DNA of 64,000 nt from positions 3,566,501 to 3,630,500 of the forward strand of contig NZ_CP133605.1 in assembly GCF_031199965.1 (NCBI RefSeq), read 5' to 3'. Each line of letters starts with the position of its first letter. The first letter of the stretch is position 1. The notes beneath the pieces are model-generated. The model made no database searches. It was not told the DNA's origin and saw only the letters and a list, made by a program, of their open reading frames with translations. A program made the translations under genes and the position numbers. This DNA is from Paenibacillus sp. D2_2 (GTDB lineage Bacteria; Bacillota; Bacilli; Paenibacillales; Paenibacillaceae). Below are positions 1-9,962 of this stretch, one piece after another.

Positions 1-1
1 A

Positions 2-583
2 TGGGTGCTCCCCAATATTGAGATAAAGGACGATATCAACATCCGTCTTGGCGATACAGAAGTTATGATTTACAACGTAGCTCCGGCCCACTCTGACAGT
101 GACTTGCTGCTGTGGATGCCAAAAGAAAAAGTGCTGTTCGCCGGCGATGTCGTGTTTAACGGTTGTACGGCATACAGCGAAGAGGGAACCCTCAATTGGG
201 TCAAAGTGCTTGATCGCATTATTGATGAAATCAAACCCGAAATCGTTGTTCCAGGACATGGCGCCATCTGCGGCCTGGACTTTGTGAAGGAGCAGAGAGA
301 CTACCTCCTGAACCTGATCAGTGAGTTCAATAAGCATTACAATGACGAAATTGATGCCTTGTCCCTGACCAAGCAAATTGATATTTCCCGCTTCCTTCAT
401 TGGATTCAGCCAGAACGCTTGTATGTTACAGTGGATATTCTATTGAAAAGCAAACGAGGATTACCACCCCTTCCAATTTGGAACGAGGTGCCCGCTAAGC
501 TGGAAGACATGAAAGCTTTTTTAGCCGGAAAATATGGCAATCAGATCAAGCCATGGGACCCTATGAGTGTTTGGCAAGAATAG
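2..583 (+). CDS. MBL-fold metallo-hydrolase, C-terminal part (5' end outside window)
   Basis: The frame is open from the first bases, so the gene begins upstream of the window. What remains carries the later metal-binding motifs of the metallo-beta-lactamase fold: HSDSDL around residues 29-34, FAGD around 46-49 and VPGHG around 82-86. The first HxHxDH motif would lie in the missing part. The fold hydrolyses thioesters, phosphodiesters or lactams with a two-metal site; the substrate here cannot be told. The roughly 100-residue tail after the GHG motif is longer than in minimal family members and lacks a motif I recognise. A GTG at 5 could be mistaken for the start but has no ribosome site in view. 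It appears to be the last gene of its unit, since a hairpin lies at 616-649. Confidence 0.85.
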   Translation, partial: WVLPNIEIKDDINIRLGDTEVMIYNVAPAHSDSDLLLWMPKEKVLFAGDVVFNGCTAYSEEGTLNWVKVLDRIIDEIKPEIVVPGHGAICGLDFVKEQRDYLLNLISEFNKHYNDEIDALSLTKQIDISRFLHWIQPERLYVTVDILLKSKRGLPPLPIWNEVPAKLEDMKAFLAGKYGNQIKPWDPMSVWQE

Positions 584-615
584 CAATTTGAAGCTAACCT
601 ACGAAAAAACAAAAA

Positions 616-649
616 TCGGCCCTGTCGCAAACATGCGAACAGCGGCCGT
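616..649 (+). terminator. Terminator-like hairpin after the MBL gene
   Basis: An imperfect stem with arms CGGCC and CGGCCG plus inner pairing (CTGT/ACAG) is followed by TCTTTT and preceded by an A-rich tract. It sits 33 bases after the stop codon. Confidence 0.55.
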
Positions 650-850
650 CTTTTGGAGTGTTCCACGGAAATAAAAAGGCGGGAGCTAACAAGACAGCAT
701 TGTATAAATATACAAGAACTTTTACTTACGAGCCTCATCCTACTCATGGACTGATACTTAATTTTGCGTTTGGTTTTAAAATGAATGAATAGGCTGTTTT
801 TTTAAAACAATTCTATGAGCATTCCGAAATCGAATTCGGAGGAAGCCTAA

Positions 851-889
851 AAAACGCTACTGACATACTGTTGTCAGTAGCGTTTTTTT
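851..889. terminator. Strong symmetrical terminator hairpin
   Basis: Arms AACGCTACTGACA and TGTCAGTAGCGTT are perfectly complementary around a short loop, flanked by A-run and T-run, so it can act in both directions. No gene is seen between 650 and 851. That stretch holds only a small TCCGAA/TTCGGA stem near 827-844, and what this terminator ends is not obvious. Confidence 0.75.
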
Positions 890-992
890 ACACTCGGAGT
901 AAGTAACCGTAAAGGAGTAGAGATATATGCGAAGTATTTTTGCCAAAATGAAATAAATATTGGATCATTTATTTTAGGAAGGATGGTATCTC

Positions 993-1397
993 GTGAATTT
1001 TGCTTCTGTACGCATCATAACCGACGACGTGGATTCTTTAGTCGAGTTCTATGAGAAAGTCTTGGGTGTTTCAGCGGAACGTCCCGCGCCCGTCTTTGCC
1101 GAACTCGTTGTGCCATCGTGCACCCTGGCGATAGGCCACTCCCAGACGGTGCAACTGTTCGGCGCTGGTTCCGCAGTGGCCGCCGACAATCACACTATCA
1201 TCATCGAATTCCGTGTCCACGATGTCGATGCCGAATACGAGCGCTTGAAGCCGTTTGTCAACGAGTGGGTAAAAGAACCAACCACGATGCCGTGGGGGAA
1301 CCGTGCTGTGCTGTTTCGTGATCCCGACGGCAACCTGGTTAACCTCTTCACTCCGATAACCGAGGAAGCGATTAAACGGTTCAGCGGTAGGAGTTGA
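993..1397 (+). CDS. VOC family (glyoxalase/bleomycin-resistance fold) protein
   Basis: A 134-residue single-domain protein of the vicinal-oxygen-chelate fold. The start is GTG at 993 behind GGAAGGA, with good spacing. Residues 1-60 form the first beta-alpha-beta-beta module (VRIITDDVDSLVEFYEKVLG), and the second ends in FRDPDGNLVNLF around 111-122, where the family's metal-ligand region lies. Such proteins include dioxygenases, glyoxalases and antibiotic-binding proteins, and sequence alone does not separate them. It stands alone between two terminators (851-889 and 1463-1493). Confidence 0.85.
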   Translation: MNFASVRIITDDVDSLVEFYEKVLGVSAERPAPVFAELVVPSCTLAIGHSQTVQLFGAGSAVAADNHTIIIEFRVHDVDAEYERLKPFVNEWVKEPTTMPWGNRAVLFRDPDGNLVNLFTPITEEAIKRFSGRS

Positions 1398-1462
1398 CGA
1401 ACAGTAGAAGTGATGAGACGAATTTCGTCGTGTTAGTAATTTCACTCACCGCGTTCATTAGA

Positions 1463-1493
1463 AAGAGACCATAGCAACGAGCTATGGTCTCTT
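1463..1493 (+). terminator. Terminator of the VOC gene
   Basis: A perfect 13-bp stem (AAGAGACCATAGC with GCTATGGTCTCTT) has a five-base loop and a T-rich flank. The 1398-1678 stretch otherwise shows no gene. Confidence 0.8.
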
Positions 1494-1678
1494 CATTTTA
1501 TCTAGTTTCTTCATTTTGTTGAGAAATGGATCTATTTCAACGACCCTCATTGTCTAAATATAGTTTGTTATCATTAAACTATAAAAAAACAATTGTTTTC
1601 CTCCTCTTAGTAAACTTTGACATTAATATTGCTCATATGAATTAAATCAAGGATCCGAAAAATGTAAGTCTAAATAAA

Positions 1679-1703
1679 AGGTGGGAGCTAAGAAGCCCCA
1701 CCT
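1679..1703 (-). terminator. Terminator of nrdJ
   Basis: On the minus strand a 9-bp stem (AGGTGGGGC with GCTCCCACCT, one G-T pair) is followed by TTTTATTT. It lies 19 bases past the reconstructed nrdJ stop. Confidence 0.75.
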
Positions 1704-1721
1704 GAAATAATATTTATTACA

Positions 1722-4313
1722 TTATCCGCACTTACTATATCCACAGTTGCTGCAAGTCTTGCAACCTTCAATATTGATCAACGTTGCCGAGCCGCAGGAT
1801 GGGCACAGGTCGCGTGATGCAGCTGGTGCATTATACCGTTGGTCACTACCGTGATCATGATCCTGGGTAAGCTCGTCATGGTGATGATCTACCGTTGCAG
1901 CAACCGGTGCCGGATCATGGTCCCGCCGAAATCGCTCTGCACATGAGATTCCAGCGCTTTGGCTACGGCGTCAGCGATCGATTCGACGCGATTCGGACCG
2001 AAGCCGATCGCTCCGGAGCCACCGATTCCCTTCAGATGCTTGATCAGTAGTTCCACCTTCTCACCATGATCCCCATAACGGAGGAACAGGGAGCAGACAC
2101 GACCCAACGCTTCCGCCATGGCGAATACGTCAGAACCCGCCTTGCCGACGTTCAAGAAGATTTCACTCGGAATGCCATTCAGATCATTTATCGTAATGTA
2201 AGCCATACCGAATGGCGTGTTGATCTTATACGTAGCGCCGCGAAGTACTTGTGGACGCTTCTTATATTGCTTATCTTCAACCGATTTCCGTCCAACATTG
2301 ATACTATTGCTATTATCATCTGCCGATTCCTTCGTTGATGCTGCCTCGCTAGCTGCAGGTGCCTTAGCATCCTTGTCTTCCTTCTTCTCGGTCTGCAATA
2401 CTTGAACATCACGGCTACCGTCGCGATAGATCGTTACCCCTTTACAGCCCAGATCAAAAGCAAGTTCATACAGGCGCTCCGTATCTTCAACCGTGAAATC
2501 GGACGGACAGTTCGCTGTCTTAGAGATCGAGCTGTCAACCCAGCGCTGAATTGCCGCCTGCACGCGGATATGATCCTCCGCTGACAAGCTCATCGCTGTT
2601 ACATAATAATCCGGCAATTCTTCACCTGGATGCGCGTCCATCCATTCCTGAGCAATTGGAACGAATTGCTCGTCGAAGCCTCAGCCGGCTTTGACGATAA
2701 TATTTGAAGGCAAAGTACGGTTCAATACCTGTTGATGTACCCACCATCGTACCCGTACTTCCCGTCGGAGCCTGTGTAATCAGAGTTACGTTACGTACCC
2801 CTTGTTCACGAATCGCTTCGCCAACTTCTGGATATACCTCAGTCATCACCTTCATGAAGCCGCTTTGCAGGTACTTATCTGCTTCAAATGCCGGAAAGGC
2901 ACCCTTCTCCGCCGCAATCTCTGCAGATGCCAGATAAGATTCCTTGGCAATAAACCCGTACAATTTATCGAGGAATTCCAATGATTCCGGACTACCATAA
3001 CGGATGTGAAGCTTGATCATGAGCTCAGCCAGCCCCATCGTTCCTAATCCTACACGGCGTTCCTTCTTCTGATTCTGCTCATTTTCTTCAAAATGATACG
3101 GTGTCTTGGTAATGACATTATCAAGGAAACGCACGGAATAGCGCGTTGTAACCGCTAGATCAGCCCAATTCACATCATGCTTCTCTTCATCATAGAACTT
3201 GGACAAATTAATCGCCGACAGGTTACATACGCCCCAGCCAGGCAAACCTTGCTCTCCGCACGGATTCGTACAGATAATCGGATTAAAGTACCAGCTGTTA
3301 GACATTTGATTGTAGTATTCCATGAACACGACCCCAGGCTCAGCCGATTTCCAAGCCGACTCGATGATCGTATGCCAGATTTCCCGTGCCTTCACTGTCC
3401 GGTAATGTACAACCTTACCTCCGGCAGCTTTCCATTTATCGAGATCGCCATCCCATACTTCTGTGTAATCGTCATCGGTGGTGTCCGGGAAGACCAATTC
3501 CCAATCCAAATCTTCTTTGACAGCCTTCATAAATGCGTTACTTACACATACCGACAGGTTCGCGTTAGTGACTTGTCCCATGGTTTGCTTCACCGTTATG
3601 AAATCAAGCACATCCGGATGCCAATCGTTGATCATGAGCATCAAAGCGCCGCGACGGCTACCTCCCTGCTCAATCAGCCCCGTTGTATAACTGAACAGTC
3701 CGCCCCACGATACCGCACCGCTCGATGAACCGTTAACGCCTTTGACTACAGCACGACGTGGACGGAGCGAGCTCAGATTGATTCCGACGCCACCGCCGCG
3801 GGCCATAATCTCTGTCATTTCACTCAAAGTCTCCATAATACCGCCACGGCTATCCTTTGGAGAAGGAATGACATAGCAGTTGAACAACGTCAACTCATCG
3901 CTGGCTCCTGCTCCTGCGGCAATCCGACCACCCGGAACAAGCTTCCAATCTTCCAATATACCGCGGAACTTATCCGTCCATTCGGCTTGCTTCTCAGGCG
4001 TTTCTTCCACCGAAGCCATCGCATTTGCCAGACGATCCCACATCTCTTCAGGTGTCTTCTCGATATTCAGCGTCAGCTTCTCGACATCCGTCTCCACCAG
4101 CGTACCGCTACGTGTCTTGACGGTAACCAACTGGCCGTCGCGAGCGACTACTTCGCCAACTTCCTTAGTCGGAAATTTGGGATCATCCTTGGTCAAGACG
4201 AGAACGACGTCTCCAACCTTAGCATGGCTCGGATCAGGATTCTTCCATGCGTACCGATCCAAGAAGATTTTCTCGCTTAGCCCTTCAAGGCGCTGATTTT
4301 GCTTCGTTTCCAA
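1722..4313 (-). pseudogene. nrdJ: Adenosylcobalamin-dependent (class II) ribonucleotide reductase, two frameshifts
   Basis: This is a vitamin B12-dependent reductase that makes deoxyribonucleotides without oxygen or an iron subunit. Family marks include the active-site region NPCGEQ and, at the end, a zinc-ribbon tail with CPSCG and CKTCSNCG motifs. The frame is broken twice. An extra T at 2681 (plus strand) separates KYYRQSRL from GFDEQFVPIAQEW. A missing base near 1905-1913 separates the TMIR region from the D/H-rich linker and zinc ribbon; repairing both restores about 864 residues. The start is TTG at 4313, nine bases after GGGAGG; GTG 4322 is too close to that site. Paired NrdR-like boxes lie about 280 bases upstream. 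A class Ib system (54494-57910) could cover its loss, but sequence error is the simpler explanation. Confidence 0.88.
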
Positions 4314-4588
4314 AGAAAACACCCTCCCAATTATTAGAACTGTTCTGTACCTCTTAGCCGATTCTTTCCGAATCAATCTGAATCATAAATAATAACGACT
4401 GGTATAGTGTTAGCCATTTTCAACAAAAACACAAAAAAAACAAGCTCAATATAGTAATACCGCTTCACGGAGCTACCGCAGACAAAGATTATCCTGTAAT
4501 CAAGCAGTAATTACGAGATTGAACCCTATAAAAGTGGTTCCATGTTATGAATACGCACACCTAGAAATGTTACAATTATATGTACAAA

Positions 4589-4637
4589 TCTCAATATGTA
4601 GTGTGCACAAACTATTATACTACACTACATATGGTTG
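4589..4637 (-). promoter_or_regulatory. Putative NrdR box pair over the nrdJ promoter
   Basis: Two 16-bp boxes, 4589-4604 (ending ATATGTAGTGT) and 4622-4637 (starting ACACTACATAT), each match about 12 of 16 positions of the NrdR consensus as I recall it. Their outer arms form a perfect 11-bp inverted repeat, and their centres are 33 bp apart, about three helical turns. On the minus strand a TATAAT lies between them (4614-4619) with TTGTGA 18 bp upstream, so bound NrdR would cover the promoter. The rest of the 4314-4813 gap holds a roughly 290-base nrdJ leader. I see no cobalamin riboswitch core in it. Confidence 0.6.
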
Positions 4638-4813
4638 TCACAATGAACATTATTTTAATTTGGACTATTAAAGCGAATCCTTCCTGCACATACTTCTGAT
4701 TGCTTCTAATTTCTATCTATTTCGGGCCAAGTTATATCCTTTTTGTTTTTCGTCCATACTACCTACAGCATCTAGACAATGAAATAGTTAGTCAAAAGGG
4801 AGGTTACATCATC

Positions 4814-6576
4814 ATGAGCCCTCATCCCCCAAATTCGGACATGAAGCATGTGATATCCGGTGTTCCCATTGAGTTCGACCGGAATTGGTATGAAGATCTT
4901 GAAATGAGATTTAAAAAGGGCGGCCCCTGGGATGATTGGAGTTTGTTCAATCTGGCCAGCCAGGCCGAGGCTTCCACGCTCGTTACCAGTTTCGAAGAAA
5001 TGCTGTGCCTGGGTCACCTGAATCAGTTCGATCCGCTGCCGCATCAGATTGATACGGCACATAAAGTGATGTTCGGTATGCGCGGTAGGGCTATTCTCGC
5101 CGATGAGGTTGGCCTCGGCAAGACGATCGAAGCCGGATTGATTCTGAAAGAATATATCATCCGTGGGCTTGTCAAGAAGGCTCTCATTCTCGTTCCAGCC
5201 TCATTGGTTCTGCAATGGGTGAGAGAATTAAATCAGAAGTTTGGCATCTCCGCCATAGCTCAGAAGAAGGAGCATTCCTGGCATAACGATATTGTCGTCG
5301 CTTCGATGGATACGGCCAAGCGTGACCCCCATAAGAAAATTCTGACTGATTATGAATATGACATGGTTATCGTTGATGAAGCTCATAAATTAAAGAACAA
5401 GAAATCAACCAATTACCAGTTTATGTTGCAATTGCGCAAAAAATATTGTCTTCTTCTAACGGCTACGCCAATCCAGAACGATCTGAGCGAGCTGTTCAAT
5501 CTGATCACCTTGCTAAAGCCGGGTCAGCTTGGAGGACAGCAAGATTTCGCCTCCAACTTTGTCGTCGACAAGCGTATTGCTAAGAACGAGGAAGTTCTTA
5601 AGGATGAGTTGTCAAAAATATTAATTCGAAACCGCCGCGGCGAAGGTCAGTTGGATTTCAAGAAGAGGAACGTCCGCAACGTGCATGTCGAGCTCTCCCT
5701 GAAGAGAAGAACTTATACAATGGCGTGACTTCCTTCATCAAGAATCAATATCGGGCGGCAGGCGGGGATCTAGGCAGCATGTTCTCTCTAGTTACCCTGC
5801 AAAGGGAAGTATGCAGCAGCCGTGATGCTGTCTTTGTGACACTGGTGAATTTGTCCAAGAAGCTGGCTCTTGACTCTCCGCTTCGCGATGATATCTGGGA
5901 TCTGGTCGGCATTATCAAGACGATCCAGGCGAACAGTAAGGCCGAGAAGACAATGGAGCTGATTCGTGAGATGAACGAGAAGGTTATCGTCTTTACGGAG
6001 TATCGGGCGACTCAAGAATATTTATTGAAATATTTCAGTGACCGCAACCTCTCTTGCGTCCCATACCGCGGAGGCATGAACCGTGGCAAAAAAGACTGGA
6101 TGATGGATCTGTTCCGCGGCAAGGCACAGGTCATGATCGCCACCGAGGCTGGCGGAGAAGGAATCAACCTACAATTTTGCCACAATATGATCAACTTCGA
6201 TCTGCCTTGGAATCCGATGCGAGTGGAGCAGCGGATCGGACGGGTACATCGGCTCGGCCAGCAAAACGACGTGAACATATACAATTTGTCGACCCAAGGT
6301 ACCATTGAAGAGCATATCGTGAATCTTCTGCACGAGAAGATCAATCTCTTCGAATCGGTCATCGGCCAGCTTGATGTGATCCTAGAGCGATTCGAGAAAA
6401 ATGGTTCGCTAGAGAAGAGCATCTACAAAATTTTATTGGAATCCAGTAGCGATGAGGACATTGCCAAAGGTGTGGATTCCCTCGGTAATTCACTAAATAC
6501 CATCAAATCCGAATTGAACCTTAAAATTTCAGAACAGGGGCAGAACGGAAATTTTGAACAGCTGCTTGGAGGATAA
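4814..6576 (+). pseudogene. yqhH: SNF2-family DEAD/DEAH helicase YqhH, one frameshift
   Basis: A Swi2/Snf2-type ATP-dependent translocase of about 587 residues, near the length of Bacillus YqhH. Walker A GLGKT lies around residue 100, DEAH at 188-191, LLTATP in motif III, and in the C-terminal half the EGINLQF and QRIGRVHRLGQ motifs (about 445-482). The start is ATG 4814 behind AAAGGGAGG; an in-frame TTG-led extension upstream has no ribosome site. A C appears lost from the run at 5697-5699: adding one C turns the terminal residues LKRRTYTMA-stop into SPEEKNLYNGVTSF, joining both halves. It is followed directly by yqhG, the order found in Bacillus. The exact role of YqhH is not established. 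Confidence 0.88.
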
Positions 6577-6582
6577 TGACAT

Positions 6583-7576
6583 ATGACGATGACACAAGCA
6601 CAAATACAACAGTATGTCATGACATATCTGGATACTACAGAATGCCAGATTCTTGAAAAATCCCCTACCATGTTACCGTTAAGCTCTCGCCACGAGCGGA
6701 CCGAGATCTGACGAACCGTCCTTATTATTGGGGATTCATCGATCGAACCGGTGTTGAGCCGGAGACGATGAGCTTCTCATTTGTATTTGATTCCGAAGCT
6801 TATGAGGCGCTGCAGGAGCGGAGTAATGGAAATAGCAACACGAAGTCTAGCTCAGATCCTCACTCGCCCCAACCCGCTTCGGGGCAGCCTCCCTCTAGCG
6901 GAACTGCGGATGACAGCGTACTGGGACGCTACTTCGGACCGATCCGGCCGCTTCCCATCCTTGGACCAGGACGAATCCAGAAAGAAGTGCTCACGTTTGG
7001 GAGCTCACGCCTCAAGCAGATCTTCATGGCAGCCAGACAAGGTGGACGATGCGTATACCTATTTGAAGACCCCGGTCAAAGGCAGCGTATGACCCTGTTT
7101 CCAGCGGCCTATGAGCCTTGGCTCGGAGTCTGCTTCAAGCTGGAATTTTGCTGTGATATTAAGCGCGAGGAAATGCACTTCTTGGGCGTCTCTCTGTTAA
7201 GCGGGCGAATTGACGAGTTCTTCTCAGCCGGTTGGCGAGTATTCAGCTCGTTCCTCGCTTGCCGGAGAATGTCAGCATCGAGCCATCTGATTTATCTATT
7301 GCAGAAGGCAAGGATGTCCTCGAGCAAAGACTGAGGGATAAGATATCTACTTATGATATGGACTGGGCCGAAGCGGCAGCGGAAAGGCTGAGAGATGAGC
7401 TTGAGCTGATCGATGCCTATTACCAACCATTGCTGAACGACTCCGATGAAGAACGAAAGCAAGAGATCTTAGGACAATATGAGGCAAGGCGCAGTGAAAT
7501 TCGTTGGCAGTACGAGCCGAGAATTGTCGTATCTGTCGTCAACTACGGCATCTTTCATCTGCGTTCGCCGCGTTGA
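6583..7576 (+). pseudogene. yqhG: YqhG-like protein, two frameshifts
   Basis: The product is about 330 residues once repaired. ATG 6583 lies ten bases after GGAGG, which overlaps the end of yqhH, so the two are co-transcribed. Conserved stretches are NRPYYWGFIDRTG near residue 50, a middle GRYFGPIRPLP segment and a C-terminal ARRSEIRWQYEPRI and NYGIFHLR region typical of YqhG. Loss of one C in the run at 6662-6665 and of one base near 7226-7230 breaks the frame. Residues about 85-115 are a low-complexity S/P/G/N insertion, which makes the protein longer than Bacillus YqhG (about 260 residues). Function unknown. Confidence 0.8.
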
Positions 7577-7650
7577 CTTTCCTACGGGCCAGAAATTGAC
7601 GCTACTCGCTAAAAGGCCGCAAAAATAGAAGCTTCCCGTCCAATACTCGT

Positions 7651-7679
7651 TTGACACGTTGCAACACTCTTTTTACGGT
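7651..7679 (+). promoter_or_regulatory. Candidate promoter of the secreted-protein gene
   Basis: TTGACA at 7651-7656 is followed after 17 bp by TACGGT at 7674-7679. The -35 is perfect and the -10 weak. It lies about 57 bases before the start codon. Confidence 0.45.
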
Positions 7680-7735
7680 GCTTTCTGTACAATTGGACAA
7701 GCGATATTAATTTAATGACTGGGGTGACTCGTCTG

Positions 7736-8721
7736 ATGCATGTAAATATCCGTAAATCGGTCTCACTGATGTTGAAAATATTGCTATGTACAGGCATTCT
7801 GCTCCCGTCCGGATTTGAAGCTCAGGTGCTCATCGCCCGTACAATGGCTGCACCGACTCAAGTCTCCTGTATTCAAGCGGCAGCTCCTGATGGGCTCAAA
7901 CACTTTGCCGAAGATACGATCCATCGTCTTGCAGCGACGAAGCCATTCGCACATTGGAAGAATGCCAAAACGGTCATTGAGCCGCTGGGACCAGGAACAC
8001 ATAGCTGGCTCGTTACTGTATGCTCCGATGGGCAAGGCAATTCCGCTGTAGAACACTCAACTTCTGCCGGATACCTGATTATTTCCGTAACGGACCAGGG
8101 CGAATATAAGCTGATCGAGTATGGGACAGGCGAGGACTCCATTTTCTCACCATCTGCCCTGAAATCAGGTCTAGACCATATCGGCATCAAACTTGATTCC
8201 AATCCCGATCTCATAGTCGTCCCTCTCTATGCTGGACCTACTCTAGTAGAGTGGGGATTGGCAGTCGCAACAAGGAAGACCTCACCCATTACCTAAACGC
8301 GCTAAGTGGCGAAAATTTACCGGAAACACCGCAGAGCTTTGCCAAACAAGCCGCTAAATACACACCTCCCGGCTCTGCCGCCGGGAGTTATCCTAATACA
8401 GACCTGACGCCAGCCGTTAAGGCCGTGCAAACAGCAGTTCAATTTGACCCATATGATAATATTATGTGGATGACTAGCAAGGCTCTGGACATGAGCCCGG
8501 AAACATTTGAACAGATTATTACCGCCAAGAAACGTCTCATATATGTCTCCTCCGGCGGAGACCGCACTTATTCCGTACCATTACCTGTATTCGGTTATCA
8601 ACTCTGGGAACAGTCCAAAGCCGACACTGCTTCGATCTACGTACAGAGTGGAACTGAATCCTCACCGCGCTGGATTTCTCTAGAATCCATGCTTAACGCA
8701 GGTAAATTCGTTATTTACTAA
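7736..8721 (+). pseudogene. Secreted protein of unknown function, one frameshift
   Basis: The product is about 328 residues after repair. ATG 7736 follows GGGGTGA. The N-terminus is a signal peptide: basic NIRK, then a hydrophobic stretch to about residue 27, with likely cleavage near residue 35. The mature part has no motif I recognise; it begins with CIQAAAPDG and contains SAGYLIISV and a C-terminal VPLPVFGYQLW segment. Loss of one G from GGGG at 8253-8256 separates the halves, and restoring it reads EWGIGSRNKEDLTHYL. Two hairpins end the gene. It sits between yqhG and yqzE, where Bacillus carries other genes. Confidence 0.7.
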
Positions 8722-8729
8722 CTTAACTC

Positions 8730-8804
8730 CCCCTCCCCTACCGCCATTAAATACGGCAGGGGAGGGGAAAATAAACAAGCTGCCAAACAACTTGGCAGCT
8801 TGTT
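8730..8804 (+). terminator. Tandem terminator hairpins
   Basis: The first stem (8730-8767) pairs CCCCTCCCC with GGGGAGGGG. The second (8774-8804) is a perfect 13-bp stem, AACAAGCTGCCAA with TTGGCAGCTTGTT, followed by a T-rich tail. They lie between the convergent secreted-protein gene and yqzE and can serve both. Confidence 0.75.
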
Positions 8805-8817
8805 CTATTTATACATA

Positions 8818-9066
8818 TCAAGAAGAGGTATCTCTTCTTATACCTTTTATGCGAAGCCCCTTAAGCCGCCATTCCTTGGTGCGAAGACGATGGAACGGAA
8901 TTTGACGAAACCAGAGCGAGATTGAGAATGGGATCATTCCGAACCAGGTCTGTGCCCAGCTTGGTTTGCTGTGGGAACGCTCTCGTCTGACCTCCTTCGG
9001 CGTCTCAACATAATCAACCACCCGCTCGGTAATGTATCTTACCAATTCATCGCTTTTGGTAGTCAT
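8818..9066 (-). CDS. yqzE: YqzE-like small protein
   Basis: An 82-residue protein with the YqzE pattern: DELVRYITERVVDYVETPKEVRRER in the first third, then WFGMIPFSISLWF. ATG 9066 lies behind AAGGAAGGTGG; an upstream GTG at 9075 overlaps that site and is less likely. The C-terminal 25 residues are strongly basic and extend beyond the usual family length (about 60). In Bacillus yqzE sits near yqhHG and the comG operon. Function unknown, probably membrane-associated. Confidence 0.72.
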   Translation of the reverse strand: MTTKSDELVRYITERVVDYVETPKEVRRERSHSKPSWAQTWFGMIPFSISLWFRQIPFHRLRTKEWRLKGLRIKGIRRDTSS

Positions 9067-9273
9067 GGCTTCCACCTTCCTTTTCGAATCTTGAATTGAA
9101 CACCACTATAAGTGTAGTTTGCTCCATAATCCGATGAAATAAACTTGGAACTGTATTCGAGGGAGATGCATGTTTTCGCCCATTTACGCTCAATATAGAT
9201 GAAGAGGAAGTTCAAAAAAGTCCGCTTTTGATCACAGACTAGAAGAAAAACGGAAACCTTGAAAGGTGAGATC

Positions 9274-9962
9274 ATGAGAAGAAAACTATCTGTTCTGCTC
9301 GCCGCGGCTCTCATGCTCTTCAGTTTATGGGGCGACAGCACCCCAGTCTCGGCAGATGTGAATGACCTAAGATACGCTTTTCCCAACCGGTTATATTAAT
9401 CGATGTCGGACATGGCGGAATTGATGGAGGTACTTCCTATGGAGATATCCTTGAGAAGGACATCAATCTTGATATCAGCCGCAGATTGTATATGCTTCTA
9501 AGAAGTCATGGGTATCGCACAATATTGAATCGAACTGGCGATTACGCCCTGAGTGATGAGAATCGCTGGTTGAATAGTCGTTCACGGCATATCCGGGACC
9601 TAGCTCAGCGGAAGGAACTTAGTGAGCAAGTACCCGCTTCAATCGTCGTTAGCATGCATGTGAATTGGGGACGTAACAAATCGCGACGCGGGGCTCTGGT
9701 ACTTCATCAGAACGACGGCCGAAGTGCTCTTCTTGCTTCCGCCATTCAGGATTCACTTGACACTCTATACAATAGCCATCGCTTACCTGAAGTTGGTGAA
9801 CCCTTCTATTTGCTAAGACATATCGATTCACCTGCAGTCATCGTAGAGACTGGATTTATCAGTAATGCCGAAGACCGCGTCATGCTTACAAGCAAACGCG
9901 GTCAACAGAAAATAGCCGAGGCGATTTACGCCGGAATTGTTCACTATTTTACGGTAATGTAA
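9274..9962 (+). pseudogene. N-acetylmuramoyl-L-alanine amidase (Amidase_3, CwlD-like), one frameshift
   Basis: Cleaves the bond between MurNAc and L-alanine in peptidoglycan. ATG 9274 follows GAAAGGTGAG. A signal peptide or signal anchor (RRKLSVLLAAALMLFSLWG) is followed by the zinc-site motifs of the family: IDVGHGGIDGG, the glutamate in LEKDINLD, SMHVNW, and VIVETGFISN near the end. One base, probably a C, is missing around 9382-9390, so the leader reads into a stop instead of continuing into VILIDVGHGG. The size (about 230 residues) suits CwlD, the spore-cortex amidase, but family members of vegetative cells are similar. It converges on, and overlaps by 14 bp, the deacetylase gene on the other strand. 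Confidence 0.82.

Noticed and set aside
1722..4313. nrdJ as a genuine pseudogene tolerated because nrdIEF is present
   Set aside because: nrdF itself carries the same kind of one-base loss, so real loss would leave neither reductase intact; sequence error explains both.
4320..4610. Cobalamin riboswitch in the nrdJ leader
   Set aside because: The leader was read on the minus strand and no B12-box core was found; only a weak AGCTC/GAGCT stem before a T-run (about 4430-4475) is present.
9063..9386. Minus-strand frame of 107 codons across the start of the amidase gene
   Set aside because: It overlaps the signal peptide of a recognisable gene and the yqzE start region; no ribosome site.
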